From contig NW_019028999.1 of NCBI RefSeq assembly GCF_002105155.1, forward strand, positions 248,001 through 312,000: a DNA stretch of 64,000 bases. Direction: 5' to 3'. Origin of the DNA: Lobosporangium transversale (Eukaryota > Mortierellomycota > Mortierellomycetes > Mortierellales > Mortierellaceae). The notes under the pieces were generated by a model that searched no databases, was not told where the DNA came from, and was given only the letters and a program-made list of their open reading frames with translations. Every line of letters begins with the position of its first letter. Position 1 is the first letter of the stretch. Made by a program: the position numbers and the translations under genes. Shown here one piece after another: positions 12,010 to 22,922 of this stretch.

Positions 12010-13338
12010 ATGGTTGAACTGACCGCCCCTTCCAAGAGAACCGTCATCCTTTCTCTCACTGCCGTTGTTGGCATTGTCACTGTCTCTTCATTGGCCTACA
12101 TCCTCTACCGCGACAGCAAGCGCTCCAACTTTTCACATCGTTTTCATACTACCCAACGAAACCTCAATTCACAGCTTACCAAGGCTCAAGGTTCTCTTAA
12201 GGATCTTATCGATAACGACCTTCGTCATATCCAAATCCGTACTAAGACTTTGCGCACCCATCGTCTCCATCCTGGCGATGACCACGTAAAGCTACCATCC
12301 CTTGGTTTGATCAATGAGGAAGAGAAGGAAGAATTGGGAGATGAAATTGAGGAAACCAAGGAGGAATTGATACAGGAGCGCGCAAAGGAATTCGGTGATC
12401 ATGCCAATGTACGTCAAGGATACAAGGATTTGGACCTGAAAGTCAAAGCTCTCCACAAAAAAATGGTGAGGCTACTTGAACAAGTGAATAAAGTGGATTT
12501 GAGTGAGCTATCTGAGATTGGGGATGAAGCCGGTGGCATCTCGCAGGAGAATGAATCTGAAATCCTTGTTCTCGAGAAATTGCGAAAGCGTAGGAGCTCT
12601 ATCCTCAGTCAGGTTCAGCAAACCCTAACCAAGCTTGAACGTATCCAAGCAAGCTACAAGGAGAGGATGTTACAGATCAAGGAATATGAAAAGATGGATC
12701 GCATTGGTCTAGCACCAGAGGATGATGTGGAACCCACAACAGAAAGCGAAATGATGAAGCAAGGTATCACCTTCGCTGACGTGGCTGCGATGAATGTTCC
12801 GGAGCCAGAGGTCCTGGCGCCAACCGAGGATTTGGAAAAGATGAAGCAAGGAATCACCTTTGCCGATGCTGCTAAGCAAAGTATTGAGGAACCAGAAGCC
12901 CTAGCTCCTACAGAGGACCTTGAAAAGATGAAGAAGGGTGTCAGCTTTGCTGATGTGGCCAAGCAGAATATCGAGGAACCGGAAGTCTTAGCGCCTACAG
13001 AGGACCTTGAAAAGATGAAGAAGGGTGTCAGCTTTGCTGATGTAGCCAAGCAAAATATCGAAGAGCCTGAAGTCTTAGCTCCCACAGAGGATCTGGAGAA
13101 GATGAAACAAGGAATCAGTTTTGCCGACATGGCTAAACAGAATATCGAAGAACCAGAGGTTTTGGCTCCCACAGAAGATCTTCAAAAAATGAAGGAAGGT
13201 GTCAGTTTTGCTGATGTTGCGAAACAGAATGTGGATAATGTCGAGGAGCCAGACGTGCTAGCTCCTACAGAGGATCTCGAGAAAATGAAACATGGCATCA
13301 GTTTTGCTGATGTGACCAAGAACAGTGCTGAAGAGTAG
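12010..13338 (+). CDS. Membrane-anchored coiled-coil protein with seven 29-residue C-terminal repeats
   Basis: Single-exon gene of 442 residues; I do not recognise the family. A short N-terminal segment is followed by one hydrophobic helix (about residues 11-33, TVILSLTAVVGIVTVSSLAY), then a basic stretch. This suggests a membrane anchor with the bulk in the cytosol. Residues about 45-230 are charged and helix-prone with heptad-like spacing. From about 233 to the end lie seven repeats, most exactly 29 residues, with consensus EPEVLAPTEDLEKMK then GISFADVAKQNIE. The first and last copies are diverged and copy six carries a 3-residue insertion. The GxSFADVAK core is nearly invariant and may be a ligand-binding linear motif. 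No catalytic motif is visible. Confidence 0.85.
   Translation: MVELTAPSKRTVILSLTAVVGIVTVSSLAYILYRDSKRSNFSHRFHTTQRNLNSQLTKAQGSLKDLIDNDLRHIQIRTKTLRTHRLHPGDDHVKLPSLGLINEEEKEELGDEIEETKEELIQERAKEFGDHANVRQGYKDLDLKVKALHKKMVRLLEQVNKVDLSELSEIGDEAGGISQENESEILVLEKLRKRRSSILSQVQQTLTKLERIQASYKERMLQIKEYEKMDRIGLAPEDDVEPTTESEMMKQGITFADVAAMNVPEPEVLAPTEDLEKMKQGITFADAAKQSIEEPEALAPTEDLEKMKKGVSFADVAKQNIEEPEVLAPTEDLEKMKKGVSFADVAKQNIEEPEVLAPTEDLEKMKQGISFADMAKQNIEEPEVLAPTEDLQKMKEGVSFADVAKQNVDNVEEPDVLAPTEDLEKMKHGISFADVTKNSAEE
12706..13335 (+). repeat. Seven in-frame 87-bp coding repeats
   Basis: Copies start at about 12706, 12802, 12889, 12976, 13063, 13150 and 13246. Copies 3 and 4 are nearly identical in DNA, with synonymous differences among the others. 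This indicates expansion by tandem duplication while the peptide was conserved. Confidence 0.85.
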
Positions 13339-13464
13339 TTTTTCTAATTATAAACTTTCATTTGTTTTTCCTTATTGTACAATTTAAATAAAATAATGTT
13401 GAGAAGTGTAAAGCCCTTAATACTATTGTATTTCTATCATGATGAAAGATGTTAACTTTAGATC

Positions 13465-15606
13465 CTAACGCGTATAACGAGCAGGCTTGTAGATATTATT
13501 GCGCCGCGGACGATCTACTATCGGCTCCTCCCTACTAATGGGGGAATCTGCCCTCGAGCGCGAGCCAGCTCGGCACTTCTTCTGATGTCGACTCGTATCA
13601 CTGCTACCCTTTTCCATTTCCTTTTCTTTCTCTTTTTCCTTCTCTTTCTCCTTTTCCCAAAATCGATCTACCTCTTTGCCATAAAACACAAAAAGCTCCT
13701 CGCCTGCTTTGACATCCCTGTTGGTCTGGCAAATAACTTGATTCACCACGCTTCCCGTAATAAAAGTTATGTTGCCATTAGGATCCTCATTCATAAAATG
13801 GAAAGGACAATACAGCCGTCCTTTAGGGTCACTATATGGCATCCCATTCTCATCTGTGGCATCCAGGACTGTTCTGCGATACATGATAGAATAATGAGAT
13901 GCAACCCCAACTCCATCCTTAAGCGAATCGAACTCATTCTCAGTCATAGGGACTCCAAAGTAGAATCCAAGTGGAGTACTCGCTGGAAGATCGATCTTTG
14001 CAAACAGTCCATTTCCAGAATTGGGAATAGTCGAGACATCCACACGCACAATGTCATCTAAGCTTGTTGGGACATTACTGAGATCCAGGTCCTCTAGTCT
14101 ATATTCATCCACCTTTTCAGCCTTAGATCCACTGTCACCCTTGTGTAAGGCATTTTGCGGTATGAAGTTTCGATTTGAGGCCACAATTCCACTCGTCACC
14201 ACTGCCTCCTTCGAAGTAGTTGCAAAAGCAGGAGTAGAAGAAACAAGCTCTGAGTCCTGAGGCAATATTTGTGCGGGTGTGGATGGCAATGAAGATGTAG
14301 TGCTGCTTGCTGAATTTATTTCGAGTTGCTCCAACTTGTCTGCCATCTTAGTTTCTTGATCTAGTGATGTGTAAGGAGCACTGTTGGATGGCCTAGAAAT
14401 CGTACCCAAGTCCAGCTCGGCTTTGATCTTTTTGAAGCTCCTCAACTCATCATTCAGCGACATTTCTAAAAGCTCAGGACTACGCTTTTTGAAGTCAGAT
14501 GGCTCTGATTCTGTAACAGTTATCCCAATGAACCTGGTATCGCCGTCATTGGTGTCCATATCTGGGCCTTCTAGAGTAGCGTTAATTGTTGTCGCTGTTA
14601 TAGATGAGTTCGTTGTAGGCGTTGATCTATTTTCTGCATTTGCTTTCCTGGTTTGCTCCCGCTCCTCCAAAATATGGATAGGCACTGCACCCTCCTTGGG
14701 AATTCCAAAGCAAAGCGGCCAGTCATGCTTGATAAGCTTCTCCATCCAGCTATCATATTCTTTTACAGCCGTATCGAAATCTCCTGGTGTATATGCGAGT
14801 CGGAAGTGAGTACTTTTGCTTCCTTCGGGTTTGAATGGAATGAAATACTTGTCGCCGTTGTTAGTCAAACAAGCCGATGCTGAGTTCATTGGCGTCTATA
14901 TTGACCGTTTGAATGAGTTCAAAGCAAAATAAAATGAAAGTAAATATGGGTTTAAACTTTTTTAAAAAAGAGAATATGAAAACGCTCCCTGCCTTCATAC
15001 CTTGCCAGTAAACACACGCGGCAAGCCTTTTTCAGCACTAAATTTGCGATCCAGAGCAACTGCTGCATTAATCAGTTCCTGGCGGGCTGCCGTACGATTA
15101 GGCATGGATCGAAGCGCCAGAAACATTATATAGGGCTGAGTATGCCACCGGGGTTTAACATTTGAACGTGGTGGCGCAATACGTCGCGTATATGTTCCAC
15201 CTGACGAAGGGATGGAATCTAACGCCTGTGAGGGAAAAGTTGATGATGTAGCTGTTGTAGTTTTAGGAGTCGGTTTGGGGGACTTGTCAGAATTTGTTGT
15301 GTTTGTTATTATTGTAGATGTTGGCGGCATTGATTGTTTTAATTCTTCTGTTGATGAAACTTCTAAAGGCGTTGAAGTCCCTGGTGCAGAATTCTCTTCT
15401 TTACTGTTCTGACTGAAAGTAGGTGGACTACCATTGTATGTGGTTTCAGTAGAGACAATGGGAACAATGGATGACTCTATTGAGCCAGGAGTAGAGGTGG
15501 TGGATGCGCCTTCACGCTGCGCTTCTAAAGAGGATGATGCTTCAGGCAAAATCATGGCCTTGGGCAATATCGAAACAAGCAATGCGACAAGAAGCAACAA
15601 AACCAT
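13465..15606 (-). CDS. SET-domain protein with N-terminal hydrophobic segment
   Basis: Two exons, 15606-15001 and 14895-13465, join in phase 0 (donor GTATGA, acceptor TATAG) to 678 residues. The join places VFTGK next to TPMNSASACLTNN. The N-terminus MVLLLLVALLVSILPKAM is strongly hydrophobic, followed by a Ser/Thr-rich linker. The SET domain spans roughly residues 470-620, with GNGLFA near its start, FHFMNEDPNGNITF in the position of the usual NHS-type motif, and AGEELFVFYG with the conserved Tyr. SET proteins transfer methyl groups from S-adenosylmethionine to lysine. The substrate here is unknown, and the departure from the canonical motif makes activity uncertain. A Lys/Glu repeat and a basic tail end the protein. 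Confidence 0.78.
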
Positions 15607-16339
15607 AAAAAAGAGGCTCCACGCTTGTTATTGCAAGTAGTGTGACTGGTCGTTAAAATTAATTTATTTTATTTTGTATCCACTAATCTGTCGAACCAGC
15701 TTAAAGGAATCTTTGTGCAAAGCCTTTGTAGTCATAGGCGAGTCCGCCTCACCTAGAAACTACCGCGGTCAAACCCATAGGCTAGAGTATAAAAACCAAA
15801 GAAACTTCCTTCTTAATAAAGTCTTCAGTTTCCCCATATGTCTTGTTCTTCACCTGCAGATCATCTTGCCATTTATCTTTTCCCCCTTTTCACAACAAGC
15901 ATTTGTCTTCCGGTAACTCAGTTTGTAAGCTCACCTATAAAGCTCCCATCTTCTCTTTTGACATCCTATGGCGCTGTTTGTAGTCAAGGTTATTTGCCTC
16001 TATTTTCTCTTGTTAATCTTGTTGACACTCTTTGTCCTGCCTTTTCCTGCTTGTGTCTATCTTTCTGTCCCTTAAGCGAAGATATACCTATTTTTTACAA
16101 CAATACCACCAAACCAATTCATTATAGATTAAGATATGTGGGGTATATATGTTGTCTAAATAGTCCTCCCCACCAAAAAACACCATCTAGACCAAGCATA
16201 GAAATAAATAGATCAATCAAGAAAGCACTGTCAAGCTAATACTTACAACTTTTTTAAGACGAATGTGTATTATCCTGCGTATATCTGTTGATATACGGTT
16301 TTAAAGTTAGTCCAGAAATTCAGGGGCAAAAGATTAGAG
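15607..16339. other. Spacer without recognised gene
   Basis: Contains the 5' flank of the SET gene and C/T-rich low-complexity sequence. Short open frames here show no family resemblance. Confidence 0.4.
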
Positions 16340-17765
16340 GGGATACAGGAGACGAAAATAAACATACTGGCCAAGGTCCAGACCCAGGACCTTGATACTG
16401 TCGGCCCCGCATCCTCAAAGGCTGACCGCCTTGCCTGAATGACACTTCAGACCTTAGTGAGGTGATGCTTTATACCGCCTACTGTGCTCGCAATGCGGTT
16501 CGGAACCATTTATCAGCAAGCTTCCTTGACGCAGTTCAGCTCCTCCATGTTGAATGTCAATAATTGGAGTGTGCGGCCGTCGGCCCGAATACTGCCTCTT
16601 AACACGTATCCCCTTTCGTCGTAGTGGTTGGATCGAAATCTTTGCTTTAAAACCGACGCAAATGTATTTCATTTCTTGGTTGTTCGTCATACGCGCCTTG
16701 CCCTTGAAACCTCTACTACATTTCTCGGGTCTATTTCTTCCAATATTTCCAGTATCTGATATTAGCATCGTGACAAGCGTACCAAGCAATGAGAGCTGCT
16801 ATTGCGGGTTTGGGACGGTAGTGTAGTTACCTAGAAATATGTTCCTTAAAGTCTCGTTACTCAACTGTAGTTACAAAAGAGCTGAGATTATTATGGGTCC
16901 ATGTCTAGGTGGGCTAAGTGGCATTATGGTACGACCACTTTTCGTGATATCGTTCAGTCATGTAAAGTCCTCAATAGCGCTACGGCTCTCATCGATATCA
17001 ACTAATACTGGGCTGATGAGATTGCCCTTGTTTCTCTGGATCTCGGCCTATACAAATAATGTATATAGGTGAACATTAGTAGGACACTGCAAGTTGAAAA
17101 TATGTGCAGGCCCTTAACATTTGAAGCACTTTTATCTCCTTGTGAAGCTCAACGCAGCCATCTCTAAAATGTCTTTTAATCTCCAAGCAAAGCTGAGTGG
17201 CTACAGACTGAGCCAAAAGTACTGCTGGGAGTTGATTTGAAACGGCCGTACCGCCACAGGTCGGAGCGCCAGGGCCTAAATTGAAGCCTTGCAACATCTG
17301 GAGGAACAAGCTCTAGGCTTGTTTTTTTTTTGGTACTTTGATTGAAATTTCCATTGTACAAGTAGGAGACATTGCTATAAACTCAGCCCGGATGAACTGT
17401 GTTGTTCCTTTGCCTCCCTCACCAACGTCTCGAACTCCTTCTGGAGTGTCCCTATCCCGAGCTACTGCTTTGTCGGCTATCGTTGCAACATGTTCCGGAA
17501 TGTGAGGGCAGATACAGCCCAAGGTTCCTCGATCATCATCTACAGGACCTGAGGTAGCTCCTTCTATATATCGGCCAAGCAACCTTTGCCCTCTTTTCTT
17601 TATCTGGGAAGCAAGGCACACAACGTCACGAACGCTCTCAAGTGCAGCTGATACCTCGGCATCGTTTCCTTCAAGTGCATGGCCGAAGCTAGTACCACCA
17701 GGCGAACCCATGTAGAAAAGAAGGGCACAGCAGCAACCGTCTTGAACAGATGAACAGATTTTCAT
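16340..17765 (-). pseudogene. Relic of a RuvC-fold element protein (TnpB/Fanzor-like)
   Basis: A broken minus-strand coding region, read N- to C-terminus from 17765 to 16340. The N-terminal part (17700-17450) gives VVCLASQIKKRGQRLLGRYIE. About 17270-17110 gives ATQLCLEIKRHFRDGCVELH. About 16650-16520 gives FASVLKQRFRSNHYDERGYV and LRGSIRADGRTLQLLTFNME. About 16400-16370 gives SIKVLGLDLGQYV, which looks like a RuvC-I strand with its catalytic Asp (LDLGQ). Frames shift and stops occur between pieces. The expected RuvC-II, RuvC-III and zinc-ribbon parts are missing downstream. I recognise the order from an abundant Mucoromycota element family. Assignment to Fanzor/TnpB rests on the RuvC-I motif and memory, so it is tentative; that it is a mobile-element relic is more secure. 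Confidence 0.5.
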
Positions 17766-18085
17766 CCTCCAATAGGAACGCTGGTAAGGATAAGGTTTGA
17801 AGAAAGTAGCGGCCTTTTTGATCTACTCGATTGTTACTTCTGCACTTTGTAGAAGACCTTTTCTACCACACCACATCAAGTATCAATAGCACTTGTAGTT
17901 TCTCTATCCGCTCTGAACGAGGACGTTACCCTTTGTTGTAGAGTTTGCACATGAGCACTCTTTGATTGACGAATTAAAACCAATAAAAAATTAATTGTTA
18001 CACTGTTATACCGCCGCCTCCACATAAAATGCGCCACTATTTTATATATTATACTGCTGTACGGAACGGAGGGAACTTTTCTTAA
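17766..18085. other. Spacer between two element relics
   Basis: No coding signal seen. Confidence 0.35.
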
Positions 18086-18706
18086 AAAAATGGAATACAA
18101 CTCGCAACGCTTTCACAGTACGACCAAGAAAGACTGGCGAGAGCAATGGCAGTAAGTCCCGTGGAGGCAAGGGCCATGGTATGCGAGAAGTTAGTCGAGA
18201 AAGAGGTATGTGTCGAAAATCGATAATATCAAAAGTTTGATTGTATATGGATAGGTTCTAATCTCTTTCGTTCTTCAAAGTTCGCGGTAAAGTCGTCCGA
18301 AGAATCTGAAGTAGAGTACTCCGTTGCCGCGGATGTAGAGAGGGGCCACCTTCAGTCATGTTCATGCCCCGACTATGTCCGACAGAAGATCCCTTGCAAA
18401 CACATGTATTTAGTGTCAAGGATTTACGACGGCTTCGATGTTCAATATGCCGCTGCTCCTTCGCACTTTGAACATCAGAACAGGCACTTAGAGTTCGACT
18501 TAGGGCCTCCTCTCGAGAGCTTTATCTCACCAGTTTTACTGCGTGAGCTGGATATGATGAGAACAAAAGAGAGGGAAGAAAAGAAGAGAAAAAGAGAAGA
18601 AGTCACCACCCAAGCGTTTGAAGAGTGTGAAGAAGAGCTTATGGTCCTGTGGAAAGAGCTGGGCCGTATAGTATATATAATAGGCAGAAAAGAAAGTGCA
18701 CATTGA
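18086..18706 (+). pseudogene. Truncated SWIM zinc-finger protein, MULE-transposase-like C-terminus
   Basis: Two exon-like pieces, about 18086-18206 and 18282-18706, join at GTATGT / TTCAAAG. The first reads YDQERLARAMAVSPVEARAM but runs into a stop just upstream (18083), so the 5' part is lost. The second holds a SWIM finger of the CxCx(n)CxH type, CSCPDYVRQKIPCKHMYLVS, and ends in a charged coiled coil (MRTKEREEKKRKREE). SWIM fingers of this form sit at the C-terminus of Mutator-like transposases and in some host proteins. A transposase remnant fits its position beside another relic. Confidence 0.5.
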
Positions 18707-19010
18707 AGGATATGCAAGACTCAATAGCAGAACCGAGGAATGTAATCCGTACAATGACAGCGAGAGGTGTTCAAGCACCTGAACAAATTGACTATAAAAA
18801 GTAACAAATCAGCTGATCCCTTTGTTTTTGGGCCAAGATTGTGCTACACCCTCGCCGCTGGGTGACGTAATTGGGCCAAGATTGTACCGTTTTACCTTCT
18901 CTTGAAGGCCATTTAATGTGATAATGAAGAGCAACTCATGCGAGCTGATCTGGATTTGCTCTTCACCAATATTGCTTTTCTTTTACATCTCCTTTTATTC
19001 CTCGTCATTG
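18707..19010. other. Spacer, 5' flank of zinc-finger gene
   Basis: Contains two copies of TTGGGCCAAGATTGT (near 18829 and 18871), an approximately 42-bp direct spacing. No coding signal. Confidence 0.4.
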
Positions 19011-20930
19011 ATGCAGCAGGCAAACGGAACATTTGTCTGTACCTATACAGGCTGTGGTGAAACATTCACCGTGTTATTCGATTGGACTCGTCATGTCCGC
19101 AAGCATGCGCTTCAAGCGTCCATAAGGTAGTCTCCTAAGCACATTTGGTTCTTTTTCAGCTCGGAATCGCTTACCGAATAAAATAATAAAAAATAGGAAA
19201 AAGAGCCATGAATGCATCAAAATATTGCAACAGCTCAAGCTTCTTATCTTTTCTTTACGATATAAAGTAGGCTAGCCGATTCATCAGGGATCACACAAAA
19301 TAGAGTTGCTCAAAGTCAGGCACCATCAGTGACATCCACTTCAGTGAAACTACCACAGGCAGTAACTTTAATACCATCAACAGTTACTGGACATGAGGCG
19401 CCTAAAACCTCGACTTCGGCCAACATATTATCCACGGATACGACATCAGTTCCTCAAACAGAAGTACAGAGTATACAACACAATGGATCTTTATCTATGA
19501 TGACTGCGGAGAAAGCAGCAATCCGGGATTCTGCTTTTGCAACAAATACGACTAAAAAGAAGCGCGAGTATCCTGATATTACTGCAACGGCATTGACTAT
19601 GAGAAAGGAGACTCAGGCTGATATTAAAAGAAGTAAGGCTTCAACTGGGGCTTCAACAATAAATGGATGGCGGACGTGGTCACCTATTCCTTCAAAACCG
19701 ACTTTACGCACACAAAGCCCCGACCAGCTACTGGAAGGGACAGAAGAGCTTGCGGACAAATCAAAAGCTTCAATTGACACTACAACAACTTCAAAGATGC
19801 CTATTTTACAAAAGGATCTATCACAGTCCACTCTAAACTTTGTGATAGTGCCTTCACCAGCAATAGCTTCTCCAATTAAAGAGCCTTCACCAGTCCTCAA
19901 GTCAGTTGGCGTCGTGGAAGAAGAAGCGCTAGGAATGGACTTAATGAGACCTGTATCAGTAGATTCGGGGGATTTGGCGTTAGAGGCAAGCCCAACAGAA
20001 ACATCGCTCTTTGTAGAATCATTATCATCAACGCTGATCCTTGACCAGCCAGCGTCAACTGTCAATACCCCCTTATCCCCAAAGTTATCCTTAACACAAG
20101 CCAATGAGCCGTCAATATCCAAGACGGAGCCTAATTATAAAGACAGCAATAGTGATATTGATATTGAATCGTTACATGACCAGCCGGTGAAACCGGATCC
20201 TGATGTTGAAGATAGTCAAGAAAACGCCCAGAAAAATGTTGTTCGAAGGTGTACTCTGCGGCGCCCAGAATCAGCATCGGGGAGCATTATCTCGGCTACG
20301 ATAACAAGAGGAAAGGCCAAAGCTCATGGCTTTACCTATGATTGCAGTAGCTTGTTCGAAACAGACACGGATGAAATCAAGCACTATCTGGAGCACCTCA
20401 TCCTTCAAGGCCCACTCCTTGTATGTAATAACAGACTTTGTAGGATGATGTTTGTATCCGAACAAGAGCTTGCTGATCATCAGCAGCAACATCACAGAAA
20501 GCCATCCAGATCATCGGTACCTGCACCAGCCTCGCCAACGCCCTCGTCATTGCCACTATCAAGGTCATCAAGGTCATCAGTATCACCATCTCCGTCAAAA
20601 AACTCTATTCAAAAAAAATTAAACCATTCAAAGCAGAAGAAAACACGAATACAATCTGAAGGTGGCAAAGCTGGTACAGTGATCTTTACGGCGACGAAGG
20701 AAAAGGCGAAATCGCGGAGTCATTTAAGACTGGTCACATCCGCTTTTGGCAGTCAATTGTCTATGCCCAAAGTCTTGAAGAACCATTCATCTAGCCGTCG
20801 ATGGAGAAGCCATCACAGTGATGACGATATCACCGAAAATGTAGAATTGCAAGAACCTTTGATTGCGAACTCTAGTCTTGATAGACAGAGTAATCAAGGC
20901 CTTCTGCATGTTTATTCTATCAACTGTTAA
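19011..20930 (+). CDS. C2H2 zinc-finger protein with two separated fingers
   Basis: Exons 19011-19126 and 19271-20930 give 591 residues. The ATG chosen lies eight codons before the first finger. A longer in-frame upstream reading from 18918 is hydrophobic and less likely. Finger 1 (about 8-33) is CTYTGCGETFTVLFDWTRHV followed by RKH. Finger 2, near residue 395, is CNNRLCRMMFVSEQELADHQ with HH after it. Between them lies a long Ser/Thr/Pro-rich, probably disordered region. After finger 2 comes a Ser/Pro and basic stretch with KNSIQKKLNHSKQKKTRI, a possible nuclear localisation signal. The layout suggests a nucleic-acid-binding regulator; the target is unknown. The intron acceptor is a tandem AAGTAG, so a one-codon variant is possible. 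Confidence 0.72.
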
Positions 20931-21039
20931 CAAAAATAAAGGAATACACAATACGAACAGCATCTTGTCAATGTTTTTGTGAACAATATTGAAATCGTAG
21001 CTGAATGTTATTTTTAATGAAGTTTCAAATAACGTATTC

Positions 21040-22126
21040 TCAGTTCCAGATTTTCTGCCTGGACTCAGTACTCTCGAAAATGGAATCATCATGTGATAGA
21101 ACAGTGCTGCTACCCTCACGAAGGCGCACATAATCCCTCAGCATCTCATTGAAACCTCCGATGTACTGACTCTTAAGATACTCAGGAACTCCAGCAGGCC
21201 ATTCATGATCACGGCTAGTAAAGCTGCTCTTTGAACGGACAACATCCTTGATGCGTCCATCAAGGTACGGTGTAATCGTATGTTCGTTTTTGATGTAATC
21301 CATCAAAGCCTCATCCATCAACTTGAAATTGAACACTCGCTCTCTAGTCTTGGGTTCCAAAAGATTATCTCCGCCTCTAAGAATAAAATCAAGGGTAGCA
21401 ATCCAGTATATCTTCGTCTTCTTGATATCACGCCACACCCTATCAAAGCCTTGAATCTCTGCCTTGATCAGATGTGACTCTGACAGCGGGCGTGACGAAT
21501 CGTATGTGAATCGTAAGCCACTAATCTGAATGTTAGAAGTAAGCAGCTTCTGACTTTTCTTATTTCGACCGGAAGAGATCGCCTCCAACAGGTCCAGAAT
21601 CTCTTCTCCTGACATCTGCGTCTGTACAACGCGGTTACCAAACGGAAAAGTAGCTGTAACCATCTCTATTGTGATATTCCCTGCAGGAAGTCCAGCGCGG
21701 ATACCACCACTATTGACAAATGCAAAATCAACCCATGGCCGTTCATCCTTGACATCTAAGCCATTTTTACTGTCATCTATCGTTGCAGTGCGCGCGTGCT
21801 GCAGCATAGCATCCGCAACCATATTGCCCATAGTACACTCTCGCTGCTTACAACTTTGCTGATCAAATTCTTGTGAGGCTACTCCTAGAACGGTTTCACC
21901 CCATTCTTCGAACTCTTTGCGCCAGCCATCGATACGCTCCAGCAAAAGGGCATTAGGGACAATCGAATTCTCCACCAAGACAGGAACACCTTTCCAGCTT
22001 ACAATCTTGCCATCGGAGTTGAAAACCACATCTAGATGACCGATATATCTACCCCAACAGAACGCCTAATGCAGTTATCAAATGCAATGCGGGTTAACAG
22101 TAAGCTACTGTATCAGTCCCAGATCC

Positions 22127-22161
<35 letters not shown>

Positions 22162-22888
22162 CATTGGATACAACATCTCACCTGTACAATCAAGGTATTT
22201 TCGCCCTTGAGGTTTTTAATAACCGTGGGATAAGGCCCCTCGTACATCTTGTTCTTTGGATCGCCTAGGTACGAATGACTGTGGCCCCCAACAATCAAAT
22301 CAATTCCGTGCGTCTTGGCTGCGAGTTCCATATCAGGGCCATACCCATTGTGCGAAAGACCCAAAATACGCTTGATGCCCTTGGCCTCGAGCTCATCGAC
22401 ATATCTTTGCACTGCAGGAATTGGATCGGTAAATGCAATAGTTGGACCTGCATTTGAAATATCACCAGTAGTCTAGTATAAAAAGAAAGGATCACCATCA
22501 GTACAGTATGCTGTTGGTATTCCTCGTTTATGACGACGCAAAAGCCTACATTTGTAATGTATCCGATCACTGCGAGCCCAAGGTCCTCAAAAATATGGTA
22601 AGGCTTGACCCACTTTTGGAGTTCTGGGTTCTTGGACAGGTCAACATTGGCACAGACGATTGGGAACTTGAGTTTGGACCAAAAACGACCTAGGTTGGCT
22701 GGCCCATTGTCCCACTCGTGATTGCCAATAGTCGTAAGGTCATAGCCTAGCTCGTTCATGACTTCTGCCGTGACATTTCCCTAAAAACAATCAAGATTTG
22801 CACCTAGGTGAATACAGTGTTAATACGGAGTGATTTCATTTAGTGAAGCAGTTTGTACCTTGTAGTAGGAATAAAAAAGCGTGCCCTA

Positions 22889-22922
<34 letters not shown>

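Noticed and set aside
12654-13172. Antisense 172-codon frame in the repeat protein gene
   Set aside because: It is a periodic shadow of the 87-bp coding repeats.
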